Below, piece after piece: positions 33,726 to 42,776 of a stretch of 64,000 bases of DNA (the stretch's first letter is position 1; every line of letters begins with the position of its first letter). The notes beneath the pieces were generated by a model that did not search any database, had not been told where the DNA came from, and saw only the letters and a program-made list of their open reading frames with translations. A program made the translations under genes and the position numbers. Source of the stretch: Streptomyces sp. 3214.6 (lineage in GTDB: Bacteria; Actinomycetota; Actinomycetes; Streptomycetales; Streptomycetaceae). The stretch is taken from the NCBI RefSeq assembly GCF_900129855.1, contig NZ_LT670819.1, forward strand, positions 7,068,001-7,132,000, written 5' to 3'.

Positions 33726-33762
33726 GCGTCGCAGCCTGTCAGCTCACCCCGGCAGCCGGTGG

Positions 33763-34308
33763 CTACTCCTCGAACAGGGCCTCCTGCTCGCCCTGCTCGC
33801 GCCGCCGCAGCCGTTGGCTGCGCAGGCCGATGATCATCGCCGTGGCCGCCGCCGTCGCGCCCAGGGCGGCCGGGACCATCCAGCCGCGGTCGACCAGATG
33901 GCCGAGGGCGTGGTCGAGGGAGAGGCGGCCGGGGCCCGCGACGGCGAGGCCCGCGGCGGCCAGGCCGAGGGAGGCCGCGTGCTCGTAGCCGCCGCTCGCC
34001 GCGAAGAATCCGTTGGGGGCGTGCACCGCGGACGCGCCCGCCATCGCGCCGACCGCAGCCGCGCCCGCCGCCGGGGTGGCCAGGCCCAGGGCGAGGAGCG
34101 TGCCGCCGCCCGCCTCCGCCAGGCCCGCCGCCGTCGCGCTCGCCTTGCCCGGCTCGTAGCCGACGGACTCCATGAACTGGCCGGTGCCTTCCAGGCCGTG
34201 GCCGCCGAACCAGCCGAACAGTTTCTGTGTGCCGTGGGCCGCCAGCACTCCGCCGGTGCCCAGCCGGAGCAGCAGCAGTCCCAGATCACGACGGTCGTAA
34301 CAGGTCAC
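33763..34308 (-). CDS. DoxX-family membrane protein
   Basis: 181 residues with about four membrane helices. It opens DLGLLLLRLGTGGVLAAHGTQKLFGWFGG, the DoxX signature, and ends in a charged Arg/Glu-rich tail. The GTG start at 34308 is chosen for the AGGGAG ribosome site just upstream; the much longer open frame to 36015 is antisense to the carboxypeptidase gene and not real. DoxX proteins are linked to redox or thiol homeostasis; the role here is not known. Confidence 0.83.
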   Translation of the reverse strand: MTCYDRRDLGLLLLRLGTGGVLAAHGTQKLFGWFGGHGLEGTGQFMESVGYEPGKASATAAGLAEAGGGTLLALGLATPAAGAAAVGAMAGASAVHAPNGFFAASGGYEHAASLGLAAAGLAVAGPGRLSLDHALGHLVDRGWMVPAALGATAAATAMIIGLRSQRLRRREQGEQEALFEE

Positions 34309-34512
34309 GGTGACTCCCTGAGGCAAAGGCGCGGGCGACAAAGGCGTGGGCAGCGGTCGACAGCGGGCAACGAAAGAAAACAGTCCCCTCCGCGTTTCCA
34401 CCGTCGCACCCTTCACACCCGTCCGGCCCGTCCTGGACGCCGTTCGAGTGGCGCCGTTCGAGTGGCGGCGGTCGGGTGGCGGCGGTCGGGTGGCGGTGTG
34501 AGTGTGGCTGGC

Positions 34513-34839
34513 ATGACGATTCAGACCGCCAAACTCAGCGACCCGGCCGTCCGCGCCTTCGTCAGCGCCGTCAACGCCCATGACGAGGAGGCCTTCCGTA
34601 GCCTTCTCACTCCCGGCGCGACCATGTCGGACGACGGCTCCGACCGTGATCTCGTCCAGTGGATCGACCAGGAGATCTTCTCCTCGCACGGCCACATGGA
34701 CGTCACGAAGGAGATGGCCGGCGGCCGGGCGCTGATCGCCGACTACCGCAACGACACCTGGGGCGAGATGCGCACCAGGTGGAGCTTCACGGTCGAGGAC
34801 GACGGCCGGATCTCCCGCTTCGAGACCGGGCAGGCCTAG
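34513..34839 (+). CDS. SnoaL-like (NTF2-fold) small protein
   Basis: 108 residues. The pattern AFVSAVNAHDEEAFRSLLTPGATMSDDG, a middle FSSHG and an end MRTRWSFTVEDDGRISRFETGQA fits the NTF2/SnoaL cone fold of polyketide cyclases and ketosteroid isomerase-like proteins. Catalytic role unknown. The DNA just upstream (34440-34500) carries GGTCGGGTGGCGGC and GTTCGAGTGGCG tandem repeats. Confidence 0.75.
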   Translation: MTIQTAKLSDPAVRAFVSAVNAHDEEAFRSLLTPGATMSDDGSDRDLVQWIDQEIFSSHGHMDVTKEMAGGRALIADYRNDTWGEMRTRWSFTVEDDGRISRFETGQA

Positions 34840-34974
34840 CCCCGCCGCCCGAGCCCCCCACCGGCCACCCCTCACCGGGAACGTGCCGCGTGTCTGGCGG
34901 TCGCCGGCGGTCGCCGGCGGTCTACCAGGGCGGAACCTTTGCGCGGGACTGAGTAAAAGCCCAGGTGGCGGGGG

Positions 34975-35003
34975 TTGAGTGGCGATTTCCAGTTTTACAC
35001 AAT
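34975..35003 (+). promoter_or_regulatory. Putative promoter of the carboxypeptidase gene
   Basis: TTGAGT (34975-34980) and CACAAT (34998-35003) are spaced by 17 bp and lie 20 bp before the GTG at 35023. If this is the promoter, an in-frame TTG at 34975 cannot be the start codon. Consensus match only. Confidence 0.4.
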
Positions 35004-35022
35004 TTCCTTGTACGGTCCCGCA

Positions 35023-36204
35023 GTGCACGCATTCTCGCGCTCGTCCCCGCGTCTGTCCCGGCGTTCTCTGCTGGCGTTCGCGGCCGCCGCGCCGCTGGGC
35101 GCACCGTCGGTCTCGCCGACGAGCCGTCCGCCGCTCGCCGACGGTGTCCAGGTCGACGGGGGCAGTCCCCTGCCGGAGAAGCTGACCGCTCGGGCCTGGC
35201 TGCTCGCCGACCACGACAGCGGTGAGGTGCTCGCCTCCTACCGCGCTCATCTGCGGCTCGCGCCCGCCTCCACGCTGAAGATGCTGTTCGCGGACACCCT
35301 GCTCGGCAGGTTCGAGCGCACCGAGCGGTACACGGTGACCGACGCGGACCTGGCCGGCGTCCCGTCCGGGTCCAGCCTCGTCGGCGTCGAGGCCGGGGTC
35401 ACGTACACCGTCGAGGAGTTGTGGCAGGGCGTGTTCCTGCGCTCGGGGAACGACGCCGTGCAGGTGCTGGCGCGGATGAACGGCGGGGTCGCGAAGACGG
35501 TCGCCGAGATGCGGGCGAAAGCGGCCGACCTCCAGGCGCTGGACACCCATGTCGTCAGCCCTGACGGCTACGACCACGAGGGCCAGCTGTCCTCCGCGCA
35601 CGATCTCGCCCTGTTCGCCCGGCACGGGCTGAAGAACGCCGACTTCCGCGCCTACTGCGGCACGCGGAGCGTCCGCTTCCCGGCCGGCGGCGGTAAGACG
35701 ATTCCCATCGAGAACACCGACCGGCTGCTGTCGGGCACGAACGGGGTGACGCCGTATCCGGGGATGATCGGCGTCAAGAACGGTTACACAAGTAACGCCG
35801 GTAACACCTTCGCCGGCGCCGCGACCCGCGCCGGGCGCACCCTCGTCGTCACCGTGCTGCATCCCCGCAGCGGCCACAACGCCGTCTACGAGGAGACGGC
35901 TGCGCTGCTCGACTGGGGCTTCGCGCAAGGGAGTTCGGCACGTGCCGTGGGGACGCTGGCCGAGGCGCTGAGCGAGGGCGGGGCGCGGGTGTCGTCCTCC
36001 GGCGAGGTCCCGCATGCCGGGGCGCGGGCCTCCACGGCGGACGGCGGCGGATCGGGCGGGCCGGGTGGCTGGGGCGTGCTCGGCGGCGCCGGGGGAGTGG
36101 TGGCCCTGGCGGCGGGCGGGGCGTACGCGCTGCGCAGGCGCCGCACCCGTCGCGCCCGTGAGGCACCGTCTGTGGAGACTTCCGCGCAGACTTCCGAGAA
36201 GTGA
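35023..36204 (+). CDS. D-alanyl-D-alanine carboxypeptidase (PBP5/DacC-like)
   Basis: 393 residues from the GTG at 35023. An Arg-rich twin-Arg-like signal (LSRRSLLAFAAAAPLG) precedes a penicillin-binding domain: S-x-x-K as STLKM, the SGN motif in LRSGNDAVQ, and KNGYTS in place of KTG near the end. Low-molecular-weight PBPs of this type trim the terminal D-Ala of peptidoglycan stem peptides. The C-terminus has a Gly-rich linker, one membrane helix and an Arg-rich end, anchoring it to the membrane. An earlier TTG at 34975 is in frame but overlaps a likely promoter. It ends at a large hairpin. Confidence 0.87.
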   Translation: MHAFSRSSPRLSRRSLLAFAAAAPLGAPSVSPTSRPPLADGVQVDGGSPLPEKLTARAWLLADHDSGEVLASYRAHLRLAPASTLKMLFADTLLGRFERTERYTVTDADLAGVPSGSSLVGVEAGVTYTVEELWQGVFLRSGNDAVQVLARMNGGVAKTVAEMRAKAADLQALDTHVVSPDGYDHEGQLSSAHDLALFARHGLKNADFRAYCGTRSVRFPAGGGKTIPIENTDRLLSGTNGVTPYPGMIGVKNGYTSNAGNTFAGAATRAGRTLVVTVLHPRSGHNAVYEETAALLDWGFAQGSSARAVGTLAEALSEGGARVSSSGEVPHAGARASTADGGGSGGPGGWGVLGGAGGVVALAAGGAYALRRRRTRRAREAPSVETSAQTSEK

Positions 36205-36210
36205 TGGTGC

Positions 36211-36290
36211 GGCAGCCGTCCCACGGCCCCGGTGCGTACCTCGCGGTCCCAGCGAGGTCCACCCCCACGCGGGGCCGTGGGACGGCTGCC
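36211..36290. terminator. Large nested hairpin (bidirectional terminator)
   Basis: A perfect 20-bp outer stem (36211-36230 with 36271-36290, GGCAGCCGTCCCACGGCCCC and its complement) encloses a second stem, ACCTCGC...GCGAGGT (36238-36258). It begins 6 bp after the carboxypeptidase stop at 36204. The leftward SDR gene ends at 36430, so both transcripts could end here. The remainder to 36429 holds no gene. Confidence 0.75.
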
Positions 36291-36429
36291 CTTCCCCCCT
36301 CGGTATGGCTTACGGTCGCTCCTTGCGGAACTTTCGTGCCCCAAGTGTGAAGTTCTTGTGCAGGAGAGTTGAGCATATCTCCGTAACCGGCCGCAATGGG
36401 GCGGACATCCAAATTCCGCTTGTGAGTCG

Positions 36430-37212
36430 TCAGCCGCGGCCCACATACGGCATCGCCGTCGCCAGTACGGTCGCGAACTGCACGTTCGCCTCCAGTGGCA
36501 GCTCCGCCATGTGCCGCACGGTGCGGGCCACGTCGGAGACGTCCATCACCGGTTCCGGTGCGACCTCGCCGTTGGCCTGCAACGCGCCCGTCTGCATCCG
36601 CGCCGTCATGTCGGTCGCGGCGTTGCCGATGTCGATCTGGCCGACCGCGATGTCGTACGCCCGCCCGTCCAGGGAGAGGGACTTCGTCAGGCCGGTGAGG
36701 GCGTGCTTGGTGGCCGTGTAGGGCGCCGAGTGCGGGCGGGGCGTGTGCGCGGAGATGGAACCGTTGTTGATGATGCGTCCGCCTCGCGGCTCCTGCTCCT
36801 TCATCTGCCGGTAGGCGCCCTGCGCGCACAGGAACGCACCGTTGAGGTTGGTGTCGACGACGTGCCGCCAGGCGTCGTAGGGAAGGTCCTCGAAGGGCAC
36901 GCCGCCCGGCCCGAACGTGCCCGCGTTGTTGAACAGCAGGTCCAGTCGCCCGAACCGCTCGCGCACGGCGGCGAAGAGGGCCGTCACCTCGTCGGGGCGT
37001 GAGACGTCCGTCCGTACGACGAGACTCGTGCCCTCGGGCGCCAGCGCGGCCGTCGCCTCCAGGGTCTCGGTGCGCCGACCCGCCAGCGCCACCGACCAGC
37101 CCGCGCGCAGCAGTTCCACGGCGACCGCGCGCCCGATGCCGGAACCGGCGCCCGTGACGACCGCGATCTTCCCCTCGAGAGCTGTTCGTCCAGCAGTTTC
37201 CATGGCGTTCAT
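36430..37212 (-). CDS. Short-chain dehydrogenase/reductase
   Basis: 260 residues, classical SDR. The cofactor motif is TGAGSGIG, NNAG follows in FNNAGTFGPGG, and the catalytic Ser, Tyr and Lys are in GSISAHTPRPHSAPYTATKHA. The start could be ATG at 37212 or 37203; neither has a clear ribosome site. It stands alone between the carboxypeptidase and Rsm22-like genes, so context gives no substrate. Confidence 0.85.
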   Translation of the reverse strand: MNAMETAGRTALEGKIAVVTGAGSGIGRAVAVELLRAGWSVALAGRRTETLEATAALAPEGTSLVVRTDVSRPDEVTALFAAVRERFGRLDLLFNNAGTFGPGGVPFEDLPYDAWRHVVDTNLNGAFLCAQGAYRQMKEQEPRGGRIINNGSISAHTPRPHSAPYTATKHALTGLTKSLSLDGRAYDIAVGQIDIGNAATDMTARMQTGALQANGEVAPEPVMDVSDVARTVRHMAELPLEANVQFATVLATAMPYVGRG

Positions 37213-37398
37213 GGGGCCGCAGCGTACGACAGCCCGCACCCGCGCCCTCGGATCCGGCATGCGGAACTCATACGTCCGCCGCCGCCGCGCTCGCCTTCAC
37301 GGTGAACCTGCCCGCCGCCGGCGTCGCAGCCGCCGCCGAACGCGACCCCGCGCAGCTCACCGCCCACCCCTTCACCCTCGGCGTCGCCTCCAACAGCC

Positions 37399-38385
37399 TT
37401 ACGGGGCCGGCGGCCAGGCGTCGCCCCAGTCCGTGTCACGGGCCGCCCGGTACAGCTCGCCGTGTTTCTTCGTCACCGTCGTACGGCTCAGCTGCTCCTC
37501 GGTCTCGCACAGGTCGAGGAGCACCTGGCCCTTGCGGATCTGCGGCCGCCGGACCACCCGGGCGGGGGCGGGCGACACGGGGAAGCGGGCGGCCGCGACG
37601 TAGCTGAACTTCTCGTCCTCGTAGGGCAGCGAGCCGCCCTTGACCTGCCGATGCAGGGAGGAGCGGCTGACCCGCGCCGAGAAGTGGCACCAGTCCGTGC
37701 CCGGCACGATCGGGCAGGCCGCGCTGTGCGGGCAGGGCGCGGCGACGCGGAAACCGGCGGCGATCAGCCGGTCACGGGCCTCGATCATCCGGGCGTAGCC
37801 GTCCGGCGTGCCCGGCTCGACGATCACCACGGCCTGCGCGGCCGACGCGGCGGCGTCCACGAGGGCGGCACGGTCGGGCGCGGCCAGTTCGTTGAGGACG
37901 TAGGAGACGGTGACGAGGTCCGTGGGGTCCAGCGTGAGCGCCGAGCCGATGCGGGCGCGCTGCCAGCGGACGTCGCGCAGAGCCGGGTTCGCGGCGGCCA
38001 CCTCGCGGCCGAGGGCCAGGGCGGGCTCGGCCCAGTCCAGGACGGTCACCGGGCGCTCGCCCTCCCAGGTCGCGTTCACCGCCCAGGTCGCCGCGCCCGT
38101 CCCGCCGCCGACGTCGACATGGCTGCCCGGCGTCCACTCCGGGGCCGCCCGCGCGAACGCCTCCAGCGCCGAGCACACCGCCTCGAAGGTCGCCGGCATC
38201 CGGTACGCGGCGTAGGCGGCCACGTCCGCGCGGTCGCGCAGGATGGGCGCGTCCGTAGGGGTGGCGCCCCGGTAGTTGGCGATGAGCCGCTCGACGGCCT
38301 GCGCGGCCTGCTTGGGCGGCAGCTCGTCGAGGAGGTCTCCGAGGGCGGTACGGAGGGTCTCGGCGGCGGATACGGAGACGTTCAC
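37399..38385 (-). CDS. Rsm22-like small-subunit rRNA methyltransferase
   Basis: 328 residues. The SAM-binding segment HVDVGGGTGAATWAV is followed by TVSYVLNELAAPDR and VIVEPGTPDG, characteristic of the Rsm22 family. A Cys-rich cluster CPHSAACPIVPGTDWCHF near residue 220 could hold a metal site, as in mitochondrial and bacterial relatives. The GTG at 38385 (VNVSVSAAETL) is chosen over one at 38403. Likely substrate is the small-subunit rRNA or ribosome. Confidence 0.8.
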   Translation of the reverse strand: MNVSVSAAETLRTALGDLLDELPPKQAAQAVERLIANYRGATPTDAPILRDRADVAAYAAYRMPATFEAVCSALEAFARAAPEWTPGSHVDVGGGTGAATWAVNATWEGERPVTVLDWAEPALALGREVAAANPALRDVRWQRARIGSALTLDPTDLVTVSYVLNELAAPDRAALVDAAASAAQAVVIVEPGTPDGYARMIEARDRLIAAGFRVAAPCPHSAACPIVPGTDWCHFSARVSRSSLHRQVKGGSLPYEDEKFSYVAAARFPVSPAPARVVRRPQIRKGQVLLDLCETEEQLSRTTVTKKHGELYRAARDTDWGDAWPPAP

Positions 38386-38455
38386 CTGGCGATTATGAGG
38401 CACCAGGCGTCGGTGTCGCCCGCACCGGGGGCCGCGCCCCCAGGCCCCCTGCCGA

Positions 38456-39580
38456 CTATCGCACCGCCATCGCCATTCGCGTCCCCACCAGTGCCCGCGG
38501 TCCGCTGTCCGGCGTCCTGCGTACCGGGTGGACCGTGTTCGCCAGCAGGACCACGAACGTGTCCGTCGCCGGGTCCAGGACCAGCGATGTGCCCGTGAAG
38601 CCCGTGTGGCCGGCCGCGCCCTCGCCGGCGAGTTCGCCCATGAACCACGGCTGGTCCACCGCGAAGCCCAGCCCCGGCGGGCTCAGCAGGAGTTCCACGA
38701 AGTCGGGGCCGAGGATGCGGGCGGGGCCGTACGAGCCGCCCGCCAGCAGGGTCCGGCAGAACACGGCCAGGTCGCGGCCGGTCGAGAACAGGCCCGCGTG
38801 ACCGGCCACTCCGCCCAGCGCCCACGCGTTCTCGTCGTGCACCACGCCCCGCAGCATCCCCCGGTCCACCCTGGCCCACGGCCGCCGCTGGTCCTCGGTC
38901 GCCGCCGCGCCGGGGCAGGGGCCGAAGCCGGTCGACGTCATCCCCAGGGGGCGGGTGATCCCCTCGTGCACGAGGACGTCGAGCGGGCGGCCGGTCAGAC
39001 GTTCCAGGAGCTGCTGGAGCAGCAGCATGTTCAGGTCGGAGTACAGGTACGCGCCCGGTTCGCCGATCGGCGCCTCCGCCCGCAGCCGTCGCAGCCGCTC
39101 CGTGTCGTCCGCGCAGTCGTACAGCGGCAGCTCGGGGCGCAGGCCGGAGGTGTGGGTGAGGAGCTGACGGACGGTGATGTCGTGGACGGCGGCCGCGTGG
39201 AAGTCGGGCAGATAGGCGCCGATCCGCGCGTCGATGCCGAGGGTGCCGCGCTCGATCTGCTGCACCGCGGCGACCGACGTGCACAGCTTGGTGAGGGAGG
39301 CCAGGTCGAACGGCGTGTCCACGGTCATCGGGACCTGAGCCCGCGGCGGGAGCTCCACGCCCGCGTCCGTCGCCGGGTCGTACGCCGAGTAACGCACGGC
39401 CCACCCCGCCGCCTCCTCGACGGCGATCACCGGTCCGCGCCCGGCGACCACCACGGCGCCCGCGGCCCAGGGCCGGTCGCCGGTGGTGAGGTCCACGACG
39501 TCGCGGACGAGGAGCCGCGTCTCCTCGGGGTCGAGCCCCGCCCGCTCCGGTGTGTCGACACGCAGTCTCGGTGCGCTCAG
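38456..39580 (-). CDS. Serine hydrolase (class C beta-lactamase/esterase family)
   Basis: 374 residues with S-x-x-K in FDLASLTKLCT, the Tyr motif YSDLNM, and a C-terminal HTGFTGTSL (equivalent to KTG, with His in place of Lys). This fits the beta-lactamase-fold esterase/peptidase family. No ATG, GTG or TTG start is near the expected beginning; the likely start is CTG at 39580, overlapping the stop (TGA) of the upstream exporter gene and preceded by GGAAGGAG. No signal peptide is visible. Its partner gene is an MFS drug pump. Substrate unknown. Confidence 0.82.
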   Translation of the reverse strand: MSAPRLRVDTPERAGLDPEETRLLVRDVVDLTTGDRPWAAGAVVVAGRGPVIAVEEAAGWAVRYSAYDPATDAGVELPPRAQVPMTVDTPFDLASLTKLCTSVAAVQQIERGTLGIDARIGAYLPDFHAAAVHDITVRQLLTHTSGLRPELPLYDCADDTERLRRLRAEAPIGEPGAYLYSDLNMLLLQQLLERLTGRPLDVLVHEGITRPLGMTSTGFGPCPGAAATEDQRRPWARVDRGMLRGVVHDENAWALGGVAGHAGLFSTGRDLAVFCRTLLAGGSYGPARILGPDFVELLLSPPGLGFAVDQPWFMGELAGEGAAGHTGFTGTSLVLDPATDTFVVLLANTVHPVRRTPDSGPRALVGTRMAMAVR

Positions 39581-40893
39581 CTCCCCGCTCCTTCCGCCCC
39601 CGTGTTCGTCCAGGGACGGCACATAACCACGAAGCAGGCCAGGGCCACCACCGCCGCGGCCAACTGGACGACGGCCATCGGGACGGCCGTGTGCTCGCCG
39701 GCGATCCCGACGAGCGGCGAGGCGACCGCGCCGATGAGGAAGGACGACGTACCGAGCAGCGCGGAGGCGGAACCGGCGGAGTGCCGCACACGCAGCAGTG
39801 CGAGGGTCTGGGCGTTGGGCAGGGTCACACCCATCGCGGACATCAGCACGAACAGCGCGGCGGCCACCGGCGCCAGGCCGACCTCGCCGAACACGCCCGT
39901 CGTCATCAGCAGCAGCGCGGCGGCGGCCAGCGCGACCACCGTCAGCCCGGCGGCCAGCACCCGGTCCAGCCGGACCCGGCCCACCAGCACCTTGCCGTTG
40001 ATCTGCCCGACCACCACCAGCCCGACCGAGTTCACGGCGAACAGCAGACCGAACGTCTGCGTGGAGGCGCCGTAGATCTCCTGGACCACGAACGGGGACG
40101 CCGAGATGTACGCGAACAGCGCGGCGAAGGCGAAGCCGCCCGTGAGCATGTAGCCGGTGAAGGGCAGGTCGGACAGGAGCCGGCGCATCGAGCGCAGGGC
40201 CTCGCCGACACCGCCCGCATGCCGGTCGGCGCTGTCCAGCGTCTCCGGGAGCCTCATCCACACCACCCCGGCCAGCAGCAGCCCCACCGCCGTCAGGAGC
40301 GCGAACACGCCCCGCCAGTCCGTCGCCCGCAGGATCTGCGCGCCGATCAGCGGCGCCACCACCGGGGCGACCCCGGAGATCAGCATCAGGGTGGAGAAGA
40401 ACCGGGCCATCGCTACGCCGTCGTACAGGTCGCGTACGACGGCCCGCGCGATCACGATGCCCGCCGCGCCCGCGAGTCCCTGCAACAGCCGGAACGCGAC
40501 CAGCACCTCGACGGTCGGCGCCACGGCGCACAGCGCGGTCGCCACCACGTAGACGGCGAGGCCGGCGAGCAGCGGGCGTCTGCGCCCCCACCGGTCGCTC
40601 ATCGGACCGACCACGAGCTGCCCCAGCGCCATCCCGGCCAGGCACGCGGTCAGCGTGAGCTGCACGGTCGCCGCGGGCGCGTGCAGGGAACGGGTGACCT
40701 CCGGCAGGGCCGGAAGGTACATGTCCATCGACAGCGGGGGAGTGGCGGTCAGACCGCCCAGGACGAGCGTGACGAGCAGCCCGGCCCGACGCCGCGCACG
40801 CAGCGGTGCCTTGTCCGTGCCGGTGTTCTTCTCGGTGTTCCCGCGCGCGACGGCCGCTCGCGACGCCTCCGGTATCGCCCCACCCTCCGGCAT
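39577..40893 (-). CDS. Bcr/CflA-type MFS multidrug exporter
   Basis: 438 residues, twelve helices, drug/H+ antiporter of the Bcr/CflA subfamily. Markers are PLSMDMYLPALPEV in helix 1, GPMSDRWGRRRPLLAG after helix 2, and the antiporter-like GVAPVVAPLIGAQI. The N-terminal 35 residues are polar. The stop overlaps the putative CTG start of the serine hydrolase, so the two genes are co-expressed. It faces the Gfo/Idh gene with an 86-bp gap. Confidence 0.87.
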   Translation of the reverse strand: MPEGGAIPEASRAAVARGNTEKNTGTDKAPLRARRRAGLLVTLVLGGLTATPPLSMDMYLPALPEVTRSLHAPAATVQLTLTACLAGMALGQLVVGPMSDRWGRRRPLLAGLAVYVVATALCAVAPTVEVLVAFRLLQGLAGAAGIVIARAVVRDLYDGVAMARFFSTLMLISGVAPVVAPLIGAQILRATDWRGVFALLTAVGLLLAGVVWMRLPETLDSADRHAGGVGEALRSMRRLLSDLPFTGYMLTGGFAFAALFAYISASPFVVQEIYGASTQTFGLLFAVNSVGLVVVGQINGKVLVGRVRLDRVLAAGLTVVALAAAALLLMTTGVFGEVGLAPVAAALFVLMSAMGVTLPNAQTLALLRVRHSAGSASALLGTSSFLIGAVASPLVGIAGEHTAVPMAVVQLAAAVVALACFVVMCRPWTNTGAEGAGS

Positions 40894-40979
40894 ACGGCCG
40901 CCCCTCCCTCTGCGATGTCTTCGCCACCTATGCTCTCAGCTCGAACGGACAGCTGGGACGGCACGAGGGCGGGCAGGGT

Positions 40980-41981
40980 ATGACGACGGACACGGTGCGG
41001 TGGGGAATCCTGGCGACCGGTGGGATAGCCGGCGCCTTCACGGCGGACCTGATCGACCTGCCCGACGCGGAGGTCGTCGCGGTCGCCTCGCGCACCGAGC
41101 CTGCCGCGAAGGCGTTCGCCGAACGGTTCGGCATACCCCGCGCCTACGGCGACTGGTCCCTGCTCGCCGCCGACGAGGACATCGACGTCGTCTACGTCGC
41201 CACCCCGCACGCCGCCCACCGCACCGCCGCGGGCCTCTGCCTGGAGGCCGGGCGCAACGTGCTGTGCGAGAAGGCGTTCACGCTGAACGTCCGCGAGGCC
41301 GAGGAACTCGTCGCGCTGGCCCGCGACAACGATCGCTTCCTGATGGAAGCCATGTGGATGTACTGCAACCCGGTCATCCGCCGGCTCAAGGCCCTCGTCG
41401 ACGACGGCGCGATCGGCGAAGTGCGCACCGTACAGGCCGACTTCGGCCTCGAAGGCCCCTTCCCGCCCTCGCACCGGCTGCGCGACCCCGCCCAGGGTGG
41501 CGGCGCCCTCCTCGACCTCGGCGTCTACCCGGTCTCCTTCGCCCACCTCCTGCTCGGCGAGCCGTCGGGCATCGCCGCCCAGGCCGTGCTGTCCGCCGAG
41601 GGCGTCGACCTGCAGACGGCACTGGCGCTGTCCTGGGACTCCGGCGCGCTCGCCGCCCTGCACTGCTCCGTTACCGGCGGCACGGGCACCACCGCCTCCG
41701 TCACCGGTTCCCGCGGCCGCATCGACATCCCGGCCGGCTTCTTCCACCCCGACCGCCTCGTCCTGCACCGCGCCGGCCGCGACCCCGAGGAGTTCACCGC
41801 CGACCCGGCCGACGGCCCCCGCACGACGTTCCGTCACGAGGCCCGCGAGGTCATGCGCGCCCTGGGGGCCGGCGAGACGGAGTCCCCCCTCGTCCCCCTC
41901 GACGGCAGCCTCGCCGTCATGCGCACCCTGGACGCCGTCCGGAAACGGATCGGCGTGCGCTACCCGGGAGAGAACGCCTAG
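40980..41981 (+). CDS. Gfo/Idh/MocA-type oxidoreductase
   Basis: 333 residues. The Rossmann opening is VRWGILATGGIAGAFTADL, then VYVATPHAAHRTAA and the catalytic CEKAFTLN (EKP-like, Ala for Pro). The C-terminal domain has GGGALLDLGVYPVSFAHLLLG. Such enzymes oxidise or reduce sugars, inositols or dihydrodiols using NAD(P). A TetR gene starts 25 bp downstream. Confidence 0.86.
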   Translation: MTTDTVRWGILATGGIAGAFTADLIDLPDAEVVAVASRTEPAAKAFAERFGIPRAYGDWSLLAADEDIDVVYVATPHAAHRTAAGLCLEAGRNVLCEKAFTLNVREAEELVALARDNDRFLMEAMWMYCNPVIRRLKALVDDGAIGEVRTVQADFGLEGPFPPSHRLRDPAQGGGALLDLGVYPVSFAHLLLGEPSGIAAQAVLSAEGVDLQTALALSWDSGALAALHCSVTGGTGTTASVTGSRGRIDIPAGFFHPDRLVLHRAGRDPEEFTADPADGPRTTFRHEAREVMRALGAGETESPLVPLDGSLAVMRTLDAVRKRIGVRYPGENA

Positions 41982-42006
41982 GACCGACCGGCGGTACCGT
42001 CGGTTC

Positions 42007-42639
42007 ATGGTCACCCAGTCCGGAAAGCCGGCCCCCGACACCACCCGCCGCAACGAGCGGTCCCGGCGTGCCATCTACGACGCGGCCCTCGCCCTCGTCG
42101 TGGAGGTCGGCTACCCGAAGACCACGATCGAGGGCATCGCCGCCCGCGCGGGCGTCGGCAAGCAGACCATCTACCGCTGGTGGGGGTCGAAGGCCGACGT
42201 CCTGCTGGAGGCGTTCCTCGACCTCAGCGAACAGGCGGCGCGGGACGCGGGCACCGCGGAGCACGAGCCGTACGTCATCCCCGACACCGGCGACCTCGCC
42301 GCGGACATCAAGGGCGTCCTGCGGGCCACCGTCGACCAGTTGACGGACCCCAGGTTCGAGGCGCCCTCCCGGGCCCTGGCCGCCGAGGGCGTGGTCAACG
42401 CGACTGTCGGCCGCGAGTTCACGGCCAGACTCATGGAGCCGTCCATCCAGTTGTACGTCGACCGGCTGCGCTCCGCGCAGGAGGCCGGGCAGATCCGCGC
42501 CGACCTCGACCCGCGCATCGCCCTGGAGTTCTTCATCTCCCCGCTCGCCCAGCGCTGGCTGCAGTACACCGGCCCGATCACGTACGAGTACACCGACACC
42601 CTCGTCGACTACGCCCTCCACGGCCTCGCACCCCGCTGA
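42007..42639 (+). CDS. TetR-family transcriptional regulator
   Basis: 210 residues. The helix-turn-helix at about residues 20-65 reads AIYDAALALVVEVGYPKTTIEGIAARAGVGKQTIYRWWGSKADVLLEA, a good TetR match, followed by the variable ligand domain (TetR_C-like, with RDAGTAEHEP and LEFFISPLAQRWL). It follows the Gfo/Idh gene on the same strand and may control it. No operator palindrome was recognised. Confidence 0.87.
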   Translation: MVTQSGKPAPDTTRRNERSRRAIYDAALALVVEVGYPKTTIEGIAARAGVGKQTIYRWWGSKADVLLEAFLDLSEQAARDAGTAEHEPYVIPDTGDLAADIKGVLRATVDQLTDPRFEAPSRALAAEGVVNATVGREFTARLMEPSIQLYVDRLRSAQEAGQIRADLDPRIALEFFISPLAQRWLQYTGPITYEYTDTLVDYALHGLAPR

Positions 42640-42776
42640 CCTGAGGCACATCGGTAGCTCTGGACCCACCCGTCCCACCCCGTCCCACCTGCCCCGATTC
42701 ACGACTTCGCACCCCCGATGCGCAGGATGGCGGGACCATGAGGCATGCTGTCCGCACCAGCGAGGCGAGGGGACAG

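Noticed and set aside
34975..35022. TTG at 34975 as start of the carboxypeptidase
   Set aside because: The bases form a likely -35 element with a -10 17 bp later, and the added residues do not resemble a signal peptide start.
33763..36015. A 750-codon minus-strand frame
   Set aside because: Only the last 181 codons (DoxX) are protein-like; the rest is antisense to the carboxypeptidase gene.
38456..40927. An 823-codon minus-strand frame joining two genes
   Set aside because: Its first half is a shadow of the MFS exporter frame; only the part from 39580 is the hydrolase.
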